This document shows, one piece after another, positions 23,601-37,600 of a stretch of 64,000 nucleotides of DNA. Position numbers and translations under genes: made by a program. The first letter of the stretch is position 1, and each line of letters opens with the position of its first letter. Below the pieces are notes generated by a model, which saw nothing but the letters and a program-made list of their open reading frames with translations, was not told the DNA's origin and did no database searches. Source of the DNA: Siphonodentalium dalli (Eukaryota; Mollusca; Scaphopoda; Gadilida; Siphonodentaliidae); assembly GCA_032622095.1 (NCBI GenBank), contig CP136063.1:266343426-266407425 (forward strand), given 5' to 3'.

Positions 23601-26600
23601 TACCCATCTTAGGGCGCTGTTTCATGTACCCATCTTAGGGCGCTGTTTCATGTACCCATCTTAGGGCGCTGTTTCGTGTACCCATCTTAGGGCGCTGTTT
23701 CATGTACCCATCTTAGGGCGCTGTTTCATGTACCCATTTTAGGGCGCTGTTTCGTGTACCCATCTTAGGGCGCTGTTTCTTGTACCCATCTTAGGGCGCT
23801 GTTTCATGTACCCATCTTAGGGCGCTGTTTCATGTACCCATCTTAGGGCGCTGTTTCATGTACCCATCTTAGGGCGCTGTTTCATGTACCCATCTTAGGG
23901 CGCTGGTTCATGTACCCATCTTAGGGAGCTGTTTCATGTACCCATCTTAGGCGCTGTTTCATGTACCCATCTTAGGGCGTTGTTTCATGTACCCATCTTA
24001 GGGCGCTGTTTCATGTACCCATCTTAGGGCGCTGTTTCATGTACCCATCTTAGGGCGCTGTTTCATGTATCCATCTTAGGGCGCTGTTTCATGTACCCAT
24101 CTTAGGGCGCTGTTTCATGTACCCATCTTAGGTCGCTGTTTCATGTACCCATCTTAGGGCGCTGTTTCATGTACCCATCTTAGGGCGCTGTTTCATGTAC
24201 CCATCTTAGGGCGCTGTTTCATGTACCCATCTTAGGGCGCTGTTTCATGAACCCATCTTAGGTCGCTGTTTCATGTACCCATCTTAGGGCGCTGTTTCGT
24301 GTACCCATCTTAGGGCGCTGTTTCATGTACCCATCTTAGGGCGCTGTTTCATGTACCCATCTTAGGGCGCTGTTTCGTGTACCCATCTTAGGGCGCTGTT
24401 TCATGTACCCATCTTAGGGCGCTGTTTCATGTACCCATCTTAGGGCGCTGTTTCATGTACCCATCTTAGGGCTCTGTTTCGTGTACCCATCTTAGGGCGC
24501 TGGTTCATGTACCCATCTTAGGGCGCTGGTTCATGTACCCATCTTAGGGAGCTGTTTCATGTACCCATCTTAGGGCGCTGTTTCGTGTACCCATCTTAGG
24601 GCGTTGTTTCATGTACCAATCTTAGGGCGCTGTTTCATGTACCCATCTTAGGGCGCTGTTTCATGTACCCATCTTAGGGCGCTGTTTCATGTATCCATAT
24701 TAGGGCGCTGTTTCATGTACCCATCTTAGGGCGCTGTTTCATGTACCCATCTTAGGGCGCTGTTTCATGTACCCATCTTAGGGCGCTGTTTCATGTACCC
24801 ATATTAGAGCGCTGTTTCATGTACCCATATTAGGGCGCTGTTTCATGTACCCATCTTAGGGCGCTGTTTCGTGTACCCATCTTAGGGCGCTGTTTCATGT
24901 ACCCATCTTAGGGCGCTGTTTCATGTACCCATCTTAGGTCGCTGTTTCATGAACCCATCTTAGGTCGCTGTTTCATGTACCCATCTTAGGGCGCTGTTTC
25001 ATGTACCCATCTTAGGGCGCTGTTTCATGAACCCATCTTAGGTCGCTGTTTCATGTACCCATCTTAGGGCGCTGTTTCGTGTACCCATCTTAGGGCGCTG
25101 TTTCATGTACCCATCTTAGGGCGCTGTTTCATGTACCCATCTTAGGGCGCTGTTTCGTGTACCCATCTTAGGGCGCTGTTTCATGTACCCATCTTAGGGC
25201 GCTGTTTCATGTACCCATCTTAGGGCGCTGTTTCATGTACCCATCTTAGGGCTCTGTTTCATGTACCCATCTTAGGGCGCTGGTTCATGTACCCATCTTA
25301 GGGCGCTGGTTCATGTACCCATCTTAGGGAGCTGTTTCATGTACCCATCTTAGGGCGCTGTTTCGTGTACCCATCTTAGGGCGTTGTTTCATGTACCAAT
25401 CTTAGGGCGCTGTTTCATGTACCCATCTTAGGGCGCTGTTTCATGTACCCATCTTAGGGCGCTGTTTCATGTATCCATATTAGGGCGCTGTTTCATGTAC
25501 CCATCTTAGGGCGCTGTTTCATGTACCCATCTTAGGGCGCTGTTTCATGTACCCATCTTAGGGCGCTGTTTCATGTACCCATATTAGAGCGCTGTTTCAT
25601 GTACCCATATTAGGGCGCTGTTTCATGTACCCATCTTAGGGCGCTGTTTCGTGTACCCATCTTAGGGCGCTGTTTCATGTACCCATCTTAGGGCACTGTT
25701 TCATGTACCCATCTTAGGGCACTGTTTCATGAACCCATCTTAGGTCGCTGCTTCATGTACCCATCTTAGGGCGCTGTGTCATGTACCCATCTTAGGACGC
25801 TGGTTCATGTACCCATCTTAGGGCGCTGTTTCATGTACCCATCTTAGGGCACTGTTTCATGAACCCATCTTAGGGCGCTGTTTCATGTACCCATCTTAGG
25901 GCGCTGGTTCATGTACCCATCTTAGGGCGCTGTTTCATGAACCCATCTTAGGGCGCTGTTTCATGAACCCATCTTAGGGCGCTGTTTCATGTACCCATCT
26001 TAGGGCGCTGTTTCATGTACCCATCTTAGGGCGCTGTTTCATGTACCAATCTTAGGGCGCTGTTTCATGTACCCATCTTAGGGCGCTGTTTCATGTACCC
26101 ATCTTAGGGCGCTGTTTCATGTACCCATCTTAGGGCTCTGTTTCATGTACCCATCTTAGGGCGCTGTTTCATGAACCCATCTTAGGGCGCTGTTTCATGT
26201 ACCTATTTTAGGGCGCTGTTTCATGTACCCATCTTAGGGCGCTGTTTCATGTACCCATCTTAGGGCGCTGTTTCATGTACCAATCTTAGGGCGCTGTTTC
26301 ATGTACCCATCTTAGGGCGCTGTTTCATGTACCCATCTTAGGGCGCTGTTTCATGTACCCATCTTAGGGCTCTGTTTCATGTACCCATCTTAGGGCGCTG
26401 TTTCATGAACCCATCTTAGGGCGCTGTTTCCTGTACCCATCTTAGGGCGCTGTTTCGTGTACCCATCTTAGGGCGCTGTTTCATGTACCCATCTTAGGGC
26501 GCTGTTTCATGAACCCATCTTAGGTCGCTGTTTCATGTACCCATCTTAGGGCGCTGTTTCATGTACCCATCTTAGGGCGCTGGTTCATGTACCCATCTTA

Positions 26601-29600
26601 GGGCGCTGGTTCATGTACCCATCTTAGGGCGCTGTTTCATGAACCCATCTTAGGGCCCTGTTTCATGAACCCATCTTAGGGCCCTGTTTCATGTACCCAT
26701 CTTAGGGCGCTGTTTCATGTACCCATCTTAGGGCGCTGGTTCATGTACCCATCTTAGGGCGCTGGTTCATGTACCCATCTTAGGGCGCTGTTTCATGGAC
26801 CCATCTTAGGGAGCTGTTTCGTGTACCCATCTTAGGGCGCTGTTTCGTGTACCCATCTTAGGGCGCTGTTTCATGAACCCATCTTAGGTCGCTGTTTCAT
26901 GTACCCATCTTAGGGCGCTGTTTCATGTACCCATCTTAGGGCGCTGTTTCATGTACCCATCTTAGGGCGCTGTTTCATGTACCCATCTTAGGGCGCTGTT
27001 TCGTGTACCCATCTTAGGGCGCTGTTTCATGTACCCATCTTAGGGCGCTGTTTCATGTACCCATCTTAGGGCGCTGTTTCATGTACCCATCTTAGGGCGC
27101 TGTTTCATGTACCCATCTTAGGGCGCTGTTTCATGTACCCATCTTAGGGCGCTGTTTCATGTACCCATCTTAGGGCGCTGTTTCATGTACCCATCTTAGG
27201 GCGCTGGTTCATGTACCCATCTTAGGGAGCTGTTTCATGTACCCATCTTAGGCGCTGTTTCATGTACCCATCTTAGGGCGTTGTTTCATGTACCAATCTT
27301 AGGGCGCTGTTTCATGTACCCATCTTAGGGCGCTGTTTCATGTACCCATCTTAGGGCGCTGTTTCATGTATCCATATTAGGGCGCTGTTTCATGTACCCA
27401 TCTTAGGGCGCTGTTTCATGTACCCATCTTAGGGCGCTGTTTCATGTACCCATCTTAGGGCGCTGTTTCATGTACCCATCTTAGGGCGCTGTTTCATGTA
27501 CCCATATTAGGGCGCTGTTTCATGTACCCATCTTAGGGCGCTGTTTCATGTACCCATCTTAGGGCGCTGTTTCATGTACCCATCTTAGGGCGCTGTTTCA
27601 TGAACCCATCTTAGGGCACTGTTTCATGAACCCTTCTTAGGTTGCTGTTTCATGTACCCATCTTAGGGCGCTGTGTCATGTACCCATCTTAGGACGCTGG
27701 TTCATGTACCCATCTTAGGGCACTGTTTCATGAACCCATCTTAGGGCGCTGTTTCATGTACCCATCTTAGGGCGCTGGTTCATGTACCCATCTTAGGGCA
27801 CTGTTTCATGAATCCATCTTAGGGCGCTGTTTCATGTACCCATCTTAGGGCGCTGTTTCATGTACCCATCTTAGGGCGCTGTTTCATGTACCCATCTTAG
27901 GGCGCTGTTTCATGTACCAATCTTAGGGCGCTGTTTCATGTACCCATCTTAGGGCGCTGTTTCATGTACCCATCTTAGGGCGCTGTTTCATGTACCCATC
28001 TTAGGGCTCTGTTTCATGTACCCATCTTCGGGCGCTGTTTCATGAACCCATCTTAGGGCGCTGTTTCATGTACCCATCTTAGGGCGCTGTTTCGTGTACC
28101 CATCTTAGGGCGCTGTTTCATGTACCCATCTTAGGGCGCTGTTTCATGAACCCATCTTAGGTCGCTGTTTCATGTACCCATCTTAGGGCGCTGTTTCATG
28201 TACCCATCTTAGGGCGCTGTTTCATGTACCCATCTTAGGGCGCTGTTTCATGTACCCATCTTAGGGCGCTGTTTCATGAACCCATCTTAGGGCACTGTTT
28301 CATGAACCCATCTTAGGTCGCTGTTTCATGTACCCATCTTATGGCGCTGTGTCATGTACCCATCTTAGGACGCTGGTTCATGTACCCATCTTAGGGCACT
28401 GTTTCATGAACCCATCTTAGGGCACTGTTTCATGTACCCATCTTAGGGCGCTGGTTCATGTACCCATCTTAGGGCGCTGTTTCATGAATCCATCTTAGGG
28501 CGCTGTTTCATGAACCCATCATAGGGCGCTGTTTTATGTACCCATCTTAGGGCGCTGTTTCATGTACCCATCTTAGGGCGCTGTTTCATGTACCCATCTT
28601 AGGGCGCTGTTTCATGAACCCATCTTAGGGCGCTGTTTCATGTACCCATCTTAGGGCGCTGTTTCATGTACCAATCTTAGGGCGCTGTTTCATGAACCCA
28701 TCTTAGGGCGCTGTTTCATGAACCCATCTTAGGGCGCTGTTTCATGTACCCATCTTAGGGCGCTGTTTCATGTACCCATCTTAGGGCGCTGTTTCATGTA
28801 CCCATATTAGGGCGCTGTTTCGTGTTCCAATCTTAGGGCGCTGTTTCATGTACCCATATTAGGGCGCTGTTTCATGTACCCATCTTAGGGCGCTGGTTCA
28901 TGTACCCATCTTAGGGCGCTGGTTCATGTACCCATCTTAGGGCGCTGTTTCATGCACCCATCTCAGGGCGCTGTTTCATGTACCCATCTTAGGGCGCTGG
29001 TTCATGTACCCATCTTAGGGCGCTGTTTCATGTACCCATCTTAGGGCGCTGTTTCATGCACCCATCTTAGGGCGCTGGTTCATGTACCCATCTTAGGGCG
29101 CTGTTTCATGTACCCATCTTAGGGCGCTGTTTCATGCACCCATCTCAGGGCGCTGTTTCATGAACCCATCTCAGGGCGCTGTTTCATGTACCCATCTTAG
29201 GGCGCTGTTTCATGTACCCATCTTAGGGCGCTGGTTCATGTACCCATCTTAGGGCGCTGGTTCATGTACCCATCTTAGGGCGCTGTTTCATGAACCCATC
29301 TTAGGGCGCTGTTTCGTGTACCCATCTTAGGGCGCTGTTTCGTGTACCCATCTTAGGGCGCTGTTTCATGAACCCATCTTAGGTCGCTGTTTCATGTACC
29401 CATCTTAGGGCGCTGTTTCATGTACCCATCTTAGGGCGCTGTTTCATGTACCCATCTTAGGGCGCTGTTTCGTGTACCCATCTTAGGGCGCTGTTTCATG
29501 AACCCATCTTAGGGCGCTGTTTCATGTACCCATCTTAGGGCGCTGTTTCGTGTACCCGTCTTAGGGCGCTGTTTCATGTACCCATCTTAGGGCGCTGTTT

Positions 29601-32600
29601 CATGTACCCATCTTAGGGCGCTGTTTCATGTACCCATCTTAGGGCGCTGTTTCATGTACCCATCTTAGGGGGCTGTTTCATGTACCCATCTTAGGGCGCT
29701 GGTTCATGTACCCATCTTAGGGCGCTGGTTCATGTACCCATCTTAGGGAGCTGTTTCATGTACCCATCTTAGGGCGCTGTTTCATGTACCCATCTTAGGG
29801 CGTTGTTTCATGTACCAATCTTAGGGCGCTGTTTCATGTACCCATCTTAGGGCGCTGTTTCATGTACCCATCTTAGGGCGCTGTTTCATGTATCCATATT
29901 AGGGCGCTGTTTCATGTACCCATCTTAGGGCGCTGTTTCATGTACCCATCTTAGGGCGCTGTTTCATGTACCCATCTTAGGGCGCTGTTTCATGAACCCA
30001 TCTTAGGGCGCTGTTTCATGTACCCATCTTAGGGCGCTGTTTCATGTACCCATCTTAGGGCGCTGTTTCATGTACCCATCTTAGGGCACTGTTTCATGAA
30101 CCCATCTTAGGTCGCTGTTTCATGTACCCATCTTAGGGCGCTGTGTCATGTACCCATCTTAGGACGCTGGTTCATGTACCCATCTTAGGACGCTGGTTCA
30201 TGTACCCATCTTAGGGCGCTGTTTCATGTACCCATCTTAGGGCACTGTTTCATGAACCCATCTTAGGGCGCTGTTTCATGTACCCATCTTAGGGCGCTGG
30301 TTCATGTACCCATCTTAGGGCGCTGTTTCATGAACCCATCTTAGGGCGCTGTTTCATGAACCCATCATAGGGCGCTGTTTTATGTACCCATCTTAGGGCG
30401 CTGTTTCATGTACCCATCTTAGGGCGCTGTTTCATGTACCCATCTTAGGGCGCTGTTTCATGTATCCATATTAGGGCGCTGTTTCATGTACCCATCTTAG
30501 GGCGCTGTTTCATGTACCTATCTTAGGGCGCTGTTTCATGTACCCATCTTAGGGCGCTGTTTCATGTACCCATCTTAGGGCGCTGTTTCATGTACCCATC
30601 TTAGGGCGCTGTTTCATGTACCCATCTTAGGGCGCTGTTTCATGTATCCATCTTAGGGCACTGTTTCATGAACCCATCTTAGGTCGCTGTTTCATGTACC
30701 CATCTTAGGGCGCTGTGTCATGTACCCATCTTAGGACGCTGGTTCATGTACCCATCTTAGGGCGCGGTTTCATGTACCCATCTTAGGGCACTGTTTCATG
30801 AACCCATCTTAGGGCGCTGTTTCATGTACCCATCTTAGGGCGCTGGTTCATGTACCCATCTTAGGGCGCTGTTTCATGAACCCATCTTAGGGCGCTGTTT
30901 CATGAACCCATCATAGGGCGCTGTTTTATGTACCCATCTTAGGGCGCTGTTTCATGTACCCATCTTAGGGCGCTGTTTCATGTACCCATCTTAGGGCGCT
31001 GTTTCATGTACCCATCTTAGGGCGCTGTTTCATGAACCCATCTTAGGGCGCTGTTTCATGTACCCATCTTAGGGCGCTGTTTCATGTACCAATCTTAGGG
31101 CGCTGTTTCATGAACCCATCTTAGGGCGCTGTTTCATGTACCCATCTTAGGGCGCTGTTTCATGTACCCATCTTAGGGCGCTGTTTCATGTACCCATCTT
31201 AGGGCGCTGTTTCATGTACCCATCTTAGGGCGCTGTTTCATGTATCCATCTTAGGGCGCTGTTTCATGTACCCATCTTAGGGCGCTGTTTCATGTACCCA
31301 TATTAGGGCTCTGTTTCATGAACCCATATTAGGGCGCTGTTTCATGTACCCATCTTAGGTCGCTGTTTCATGTATCCATCTTAGGGCGCTGTTTCATGTA
31401 CCAATCTTGGGGCGCTGTTTCATGTACCCATCTTAGGGGGCTGTTTCATGTACCCATCTTAGGGCGCTGTGTCATGTACCCATCTTAGGACGCTGGTTCA
31501 TGTACCCATCTTAGGACGCTGGTTCATGTACCCATCTTAGGGCGCTGTTTCATGTACCCATCTTAGGGCACTGTTTCATGAACCCATCTTAGGGCGCTGT
31601 TTCATGTACCCATCTTAGGGCGCTGGTTCATGTACCCATCTTAGGGCGCTGTTTCATGAACCCATCTTAGGGCGCTGTTTCATGAACCCATCATAGGGCG
31701 CTGTTTTATGTACCCATCTTAGGGCGCTGTTTCATGTACCCATCTTAGGGCGCTGTTTCATGTACCCATCTTAGGGCGCTGTTTCATGTATCCATATTAG
31801 GGCGCTGTTTCATGTACCCATCTTAGGGCGCTGTTTCATGTACCTATCTTAGGGCGCTGTTTCATGTACCCATCTTAGGGCGCTGTTTCATGTACCCATC
31901 TTAGGGCGCTGTTTCATGTACCCATCTTAGGGCGCTGTTTCATGTACCCATCTTAGGGCGCTGTTTCATGTATCCATCTTAGGGCACTGTTTCATGAACC
32001 CATCTTAGGTCGCTGTTTCATGTACCCATCTTAGGGCGCTGTGTCATGTACCCATCTTAGGACGCTGGTTCATGTACCCATCTTAGGGCGCGGTTTCATG
32101 TACCCATCTTAGGGCACTGTTTCATGAACCCATCTTAGGGCGCTGTTTCATGTACCCATCTTAGGGCGCTGGTTCATGTACCCATCTTAGGGCGCTGTTT
32201 CATGAACCCATCTTAGGGCGCTGTTTCATGAACCCATCATAGGGCGCTGTTTTATGTACCCATCTTAGGGCGCTGTTTCATGTACCCATCTTAGGGCGCT
32301 GTTTCATGTACCCATCTTAGGGCGCTGTTTCATGTACCCATCTTAGGGCGCTGTTTCATGAACCCATCTTAGGGCGCTGTTTCATGTACCCATCTTAGGG
32401 CGCTGTTTCATGTACCAATCTTAGGGCGCTGTTTCATGAACCCATCTTAGGGCGCTGTTTCATGTACCCATCTTAGGGCGCTGTTTCATGTACCCATCTT
32501 AGGGCGCTGTTTCATGTACCCATCTTAGGGCGCTGTTTCATGTACCCATCTTAGGGCGCTGTTTCATGTATCCATCTTAGGGCGCTGTTTCATGTACCCA

Positions 32601-35380
32601 TCTTAGGGCGCTGTTTCATGTACCCATATTAGGGCTCTGTTTCATGAACCCATATTAGGGCGCTGTTTCATGTACCCATCTTAGGTCGCTGTTTCATGTA
32701 TCCATCTTAGGGCGCTGTTTCATGTACCAATCTTGGGGCGCTGTTTCATGTACCCATCTTAGGGGGCTGTTTCATGTATCCATCTTAGGGCGCTGTTTCA
32801 TGTACCCATCTTAGGGCGCTGTTTCATGTACCCATCTTAGGGCGCTGTTTCATGTACCCATCTTAGGGCTCTGTTTCATGTATCCATCTTAGGGCGCTGT
32901 TTCATGTACCCATCTTAGGGCGCTGTTTCATGTATCCATCTTAGGGCGCTGTTTCATGTACCCATCTTAGGGCGCTGTTTCATGTATCCATCTTAGGGCT
33001 CTGTTTCATGTATCCATCTTAGGGCGCTGTTTCATGTATCCATCTTAGGGCGCTGTTTCATGTACCCATCTTAGGGCGCTGTTTCATGTATCCATCTTAG
33101 GGCGCTGTTTCATGTACCCATCTTAGGGCGCTGTTTCATGTATCCATCTTAGGGCTCTGTTTCATGTATCCATCTTAGGGCGCTGTTTCATGTACCAATC
33201 TTAGGGCGGTGTTTCATGTATCCATCTTAGGGCGCTGTTTCATGTACCCATCTTAGGGCGCTGTTTCATGTATCCATCTTAGGGCTCTGTTTCATGTATC
33301 CATCTTAGGGCGCTGTTTCATGTACCCATCTTAGGGCGCTGTTTCATGTACCCATCTTAGGGCGCTGTTTCATGTATCCATCTTAGGGCGCTGTTTCATG
33401 TATCCATCTTTGGGCGCTGTTTCATGTATCCATCTTAGGGCGCTGTTTCATGTACCCATCTTAGGGCGCTGTTTCATGTACCCATCTTAGGGCTCTGTTT
33501 CATGAACCCATATTAGGGCGCTGTTTCATGTACCCATCTTAGGTCGCTGTTTCATGTATCCATCTTAGGGCGCTGTTTCATGTACCAATCTTGGGGCGCT
33601 GTTTCATGTACCCATCTTAGGGGGCTGTTTCATGTATCCATCTTAGGGCGCTGTTTCATGTACCCATCTTAGGGCGCTGTTTCATGTACCCATCTTAGGG
33701 CGCTGTTTCATGTACCCATCTTAGGGCTCTGTTTCATGTATCCATCTTAGGGCGCTGTTTCATGTACCCATCTTAGGGCGCTGTTTCATGTATCCATCTT
33801 AGGGCGCTATTTCATGTACCCATCTTAGGGCGCTGTTTCATGTATCCATCTTAGGGCTCTGTTTCATGTATCCAACTTAGGGCGCTGTTTCATGTATCCA
33901 TCTTAGGGCGCTGTTTCATGTACCCATCTTAGGGCGCTGTTTCATGTATCCATCTTAGGGCGCTGTTTCATGTACCCATCTTAGGGCGCTGTTTCATGTA
34001 TCCATCTTAGGGCTCTGTTTCATGTATCCATCTTAGGGCGCTGTTTCATGTACCCATCTTAGGGCGGTGTTTCATGTATCCATCTTAGGGCGCTGTTTCA
34101 TGTACCCATCTTAGGGCGCTGTTTCATGTATCCATCTTAGGGCTCTGTTTCATGTATCCATCTTAGGGCGCTGTTTCATGTACCCATCTTAGGGCGCTGT
34201 TTCATGTACCCATCTTAGGGCGCTGTTTCATGTATCCATCTTAGGGCGCTGTTTCATGTATCCATCTTAAGGCGCTGTTTCATGTATCCATCTTAGGGCG
34301 CTGTTTCATGTATCCATCTTAGGGCGCTGTTTCATGTACCCATCTTAGGGCGCTGTTTCATGTATCCATCTTAGGGCTCTGTTTCATGTATCCATCTTAG
34401 GGCGCTGTTTCATGTATCCATCTTAGGGCGCTGTTTCATGAACCCATCTTAGGGCGCTGTTTCATGTATCCATCTTAGGGTGCTGTTTCATGTATCCATC
34501 TTAGGGCGCTGTTTCATGTACCCATCTTAAGGCGCTGGTTCATGTACCCATCTTGGGGCGCTGTTTCATGAACCCATCTTAGGGAGCTGTTTCATGTACC
34601 CATCTTAGGGCGCTGTTTATGTATCCATCTTAGGTCTCTGTTTCATGTACCCATCTTAGGGCGCTGTTTCATGTATCCATCTTAGGGCGCTGTTTCATGT
34701 ATCCATCTTAGGGCGCTGTTTCATGTATCCATCTTAGGTCGCTGTTTCATGTATCCATCTTAGGGCGCTGTTTCATGTACCCATCTTAGGGCGCTGTTTC
34801 ATGTATCCATCTTAGGGCTCTGTTTCATGTATCCATCTTAGGGTGCTGTTTCATGTATCCATCTTAGGGCGCTGTTTCATGTACCCATCTTAGGGCGCTG
34901 TTTCATGTATCCATCTTAGGGTGCTGTTTCATGTATCCATCTTAGGGCGCTGTTTCATGTACCCATCTTAGGGCGCTGTTTCATGTACCCATCTTGGGGC
35001 GCTGTTTCATGAACCCATCTTAGGGAGCTGTTTCATGTACCCATCTTAGGGCGCTGTTTATGTATCCATCTTAGGGCGCTGGTTCGTGTACCCATCTTAG
35101 GGCGCTGTTTCATGAACCCATCTTAGGGCGCTGTTTCATGAACCCATCTTAGGGCGCTGTTTCATGTATCAATCTTAGGGCGCTGTTTCATGTACCCATC
35201 TTAGGGCGCTGGTTCATGTACCCATCTTAGGGCGCTGTTTCATGTACCCATCTTAGGGCGCTGTTTCATGTATCCATCTTAGGGCGCTGTTTCATGTACC
35301 CATCTTAGGGCGCTGTTTCATGTACCCATCTTAGGGCTCTGTTTCATGAACCCATCTTAGGGCCCTGTTTCATGTACCCA
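20637..35380. repeat. 26-bp satellite array, 14.7 kb, about 567 monomers
   Basis: A head-to-tail array with core CTTAGGGCGCTG followed by TTTCATGTACCCAT, period 26 bp, no change of orientation and no other sequence inserted. Every monomer contains one TTAGGG; common variants change CGC to CTC, CAC or GAG, TACC to AACC or TATC, and TTTC to GTTC. Variants occur in ordered blocks: GCGTTGTTTCATGTACCAAT recurs at 24601 and 25381 (780 bp, 30 monomers). CATCATAGGGCG recurs at 30363/31689 and 30909/32235 (1326 bp, 51 monomers). The TATC variant dominates the last 2.5 kb and the first 200 bp. Stop codons occur in all frames, so it is non-coding. It could be a pericentromeric or interstitial satellite; the sequence alone cannot say. 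Confidence 0.97.
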
Positions 35381-35401
35381 TTGCACACATCCGCTGATGA
35401 T

Positions 35402-36494
35402 TTAAAGACACGGGCGGCGTTGGTGGTGGGTATGCTGTTAAAATATTCAGCTCCGTCAAAAACCGCCATAAACAGAAGGACCCGTGGAAAAAAGATTTTT
35501 CCGGACACGTATGCCGGGTGGGTGGGTGGTCGATAGGACCAACAATTTTTTTTTTCCGCAACTCAAAAATATTTTTCCTGCAAGTCTTTTTGACTGTTTT
35601 TGCAATGAGTTTGGCTTAAAACACATCTATATGTCAATATTAACATAAAAGATAAATTTCATGATGATCAGACAAACAGTATAGCCTGTAAGCCCATGCT
35701 AATGGATTGAATTTTGAAATCCAAGATGGCTGCTGGCAGCCATGTTTTTTTTTTGACTGAATGACCCCAAAATGACATGTTCCTATTTACATGTCAATGT
35801 TAACATCCATGACTAATAGTATGCACATAAATTCATGTACCGTTTACAGTGATCCCCCCCCCCCCGCAAATCTATGTATTAGTGTTAAAAGGGGGTGGGT
35901 GTCCAAAAATGGTCGGAAAAAACTGCCGAAAACGGAAAAAAATTTGGACGCGGGGTGGGTGTGTCCCAGCAAGGGTCGAAAGTCAAAAATCAGCATACGT
36001 GCCTGCAAATATTTTTCGACTCCCCCCTGCCATAAACAGAAAGAATAGTAAAATATAGACAGACTTTTTTCTTATTTCAGTCAGAAATATGGCATAAACA
36101 GTATGTTATTGTCAAATGTTTTTCCTATGTTATGTAAACAAAAGCAAAAAAACGTTACAGAACCTGCCTTTTGTTTAGATCCGGATATGGTAAACACAAA
36201 GAGCGTTGTTTCTTACTGTGTTCCTGATTTGGAAATAATAAAGAGCGTTTATACCATTTGTGTGTGATTAACCAATATAATTGCGCTGTGTTATGTAAGC
36301 AGAAGCAAAACTGCTGTAACACGAGAAGGTTCTTGTTTACGAACACCATCGTACGTCGTGACGACAATATACTATTTACGCGCTGATTATGTTTGGCATA
36401 TGAACAAAACTATATATAATTTAATATTCCTTCCGTTGATGGCGATTTGAACAAATATGAATATTTCTGCAACGAACGCCATCCGTGCCTTTAA
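35402..36494 (+). mobile_element. TTAA-bounded MITE family A copy 3, with nested insertion
   Basis: TTAA at 35402-35405 and 36491-36494 flank inverted ends (AGACACGGGCGGCG on the left; the right is the complement with two changes). The element is interrupted after the left ~60 bp by a family B insertion (35478-36028). Outside that, it matches the copy at 998-1523 along its length. It begins only about 20 bp after the end of the 26-bp satellite. Confidence 0.75.
35465..36041 (-). mobile_element. MITE family B copy nested in family A
   Basis: The insertion is flanked by a 13-bp direct repeat GCCATAAACAGAA (35465-35477 and 36029-36041), a likely target duplication or a template-switch scar. The interior is the reverse complement of 53955-54575: both hold ACGTATGCCGGGTGGGTGGG or a close variant, GGTCGGAAAAAACTGCCGAA, a poly-C tract and a palindrome around ATGGCTGC..GCAGCCAT. 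It is non-coding; frames of 69 and 85 codons at 35791-36058 overlap each other and the repeat. Confidence 0.65.
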
Positions 36495-37366
36495 ACATAT
36501 TTATTCGCAATATGTGCATATAAATACATTCATTCGGCAATGGGATTGAAGAACAAGTGTGGGCCACTTAGATTCTACTTCTCTCCCGATCACCAATTAC
36601 TCAAGTGAAAAAATGGACATGACATTAAACAATTATATATGCTATTTACGTGTATAATGGTAAAGGTTCTTCTTGTTGTCCGCTGATGTATTATATCATG
36701 TGAAATAGAGTCAATCGGAATGAGCGAGTATTATTTACTGGAAACTAAATGCAAACAACATATCTCGCATACTGTTCTATAGCGGTGTATTTTGAAAAGT
36801 TTGATGTTGTATGTATAAAAATAACTGATGATCGGCTACATTCGTGAGACTTCTATGAGTACATATATATATCTTTTTCAAGAGAGGTCACAGAATCAAT
36901 ACATCCCTGTTACATCCCACTGAATTGTTGAATTATACACATATTTACAACTACTTTCGTTTTTGTCGAAATGCGGGCATTTGATTGGTCGAGAGGCTAC
37001 CGCGTGACCTGCGTCTATCAGTGCATAGACTTTGCAGTAGACGAGTCACATCGCGTAGAGACACTTTAAGACAATTGGGCGAGTCTATAACGGTCGCCCC
37101 ACACGACGTCCCCGGATGACGCGAAAGCGCGGAACGAGAATTCCATTAGAATTTCAGTGAAAAAACAACTCGAAAACTCAATGTTAGAAACATTTTAACA
37201 AATAGTCTATGTCTATATTCCATGTCTCTGCTTCTTATCTACACTATACTATACTTATGTCTGTTCATTTCAGCCGTATTCATGTTTTTGTAAAGCTCGG
37301 TTGAACACTCAAAGTTCGTGCCGCGTTTTTTATTTGTCCAATTTTCGAAAAAGCGTCTATGACAAC
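36495..37366. other. No gene seen
   Basis: Unannotated DNA between family A copy 3 and the hAT-type element. I find no conserved frame or repeat. Confidence 0.45.
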
Positions 37367-37538
37367 GTGTATAGCAGGGAATATATACAACGGGAAGGTT
37401 CACTTCCTATTGGCTCAACGTAATGCATGACGTCGCCAGCATCCGCCATTCTGGTAGGATACTACAGCGAATTGCGTCATTGGTTACTGCAGCGCTATTC
37501 GCCTTGTGTGTAAACAAAATCGAAATAGTAGGCCTATA

Positions 37539-37600
37539 CAAGAAAACCATAGTCAGAAATGGTAACGCCACCAAGATCGTATTATTAGCCATAAATATAA
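37539..37600 (+). repeat. Dispersed 62-bp repeat
   Basis: CAAGAAAACCATAGTCAGAA and the following ~40 bp recur at 49557-49615 (+) and in reverse at about 60386-60452. The central GAAATGGTAACGCCACCAAG is the best-kept part. Function and family are unknown. It lies 165 bp inside the hAT-type element. Confidence 0.6.

Noticed and set aside
20637-35380. CRISPR-like array
   Set aside because: The repeats are contiguous with no spacers and the setting is animal repeat DNA.
20637-35380. Telomere
   Set aside because: TTAGGG occurs once per 26 bp and never in tandem; the array is internal, with sequence on both sides.
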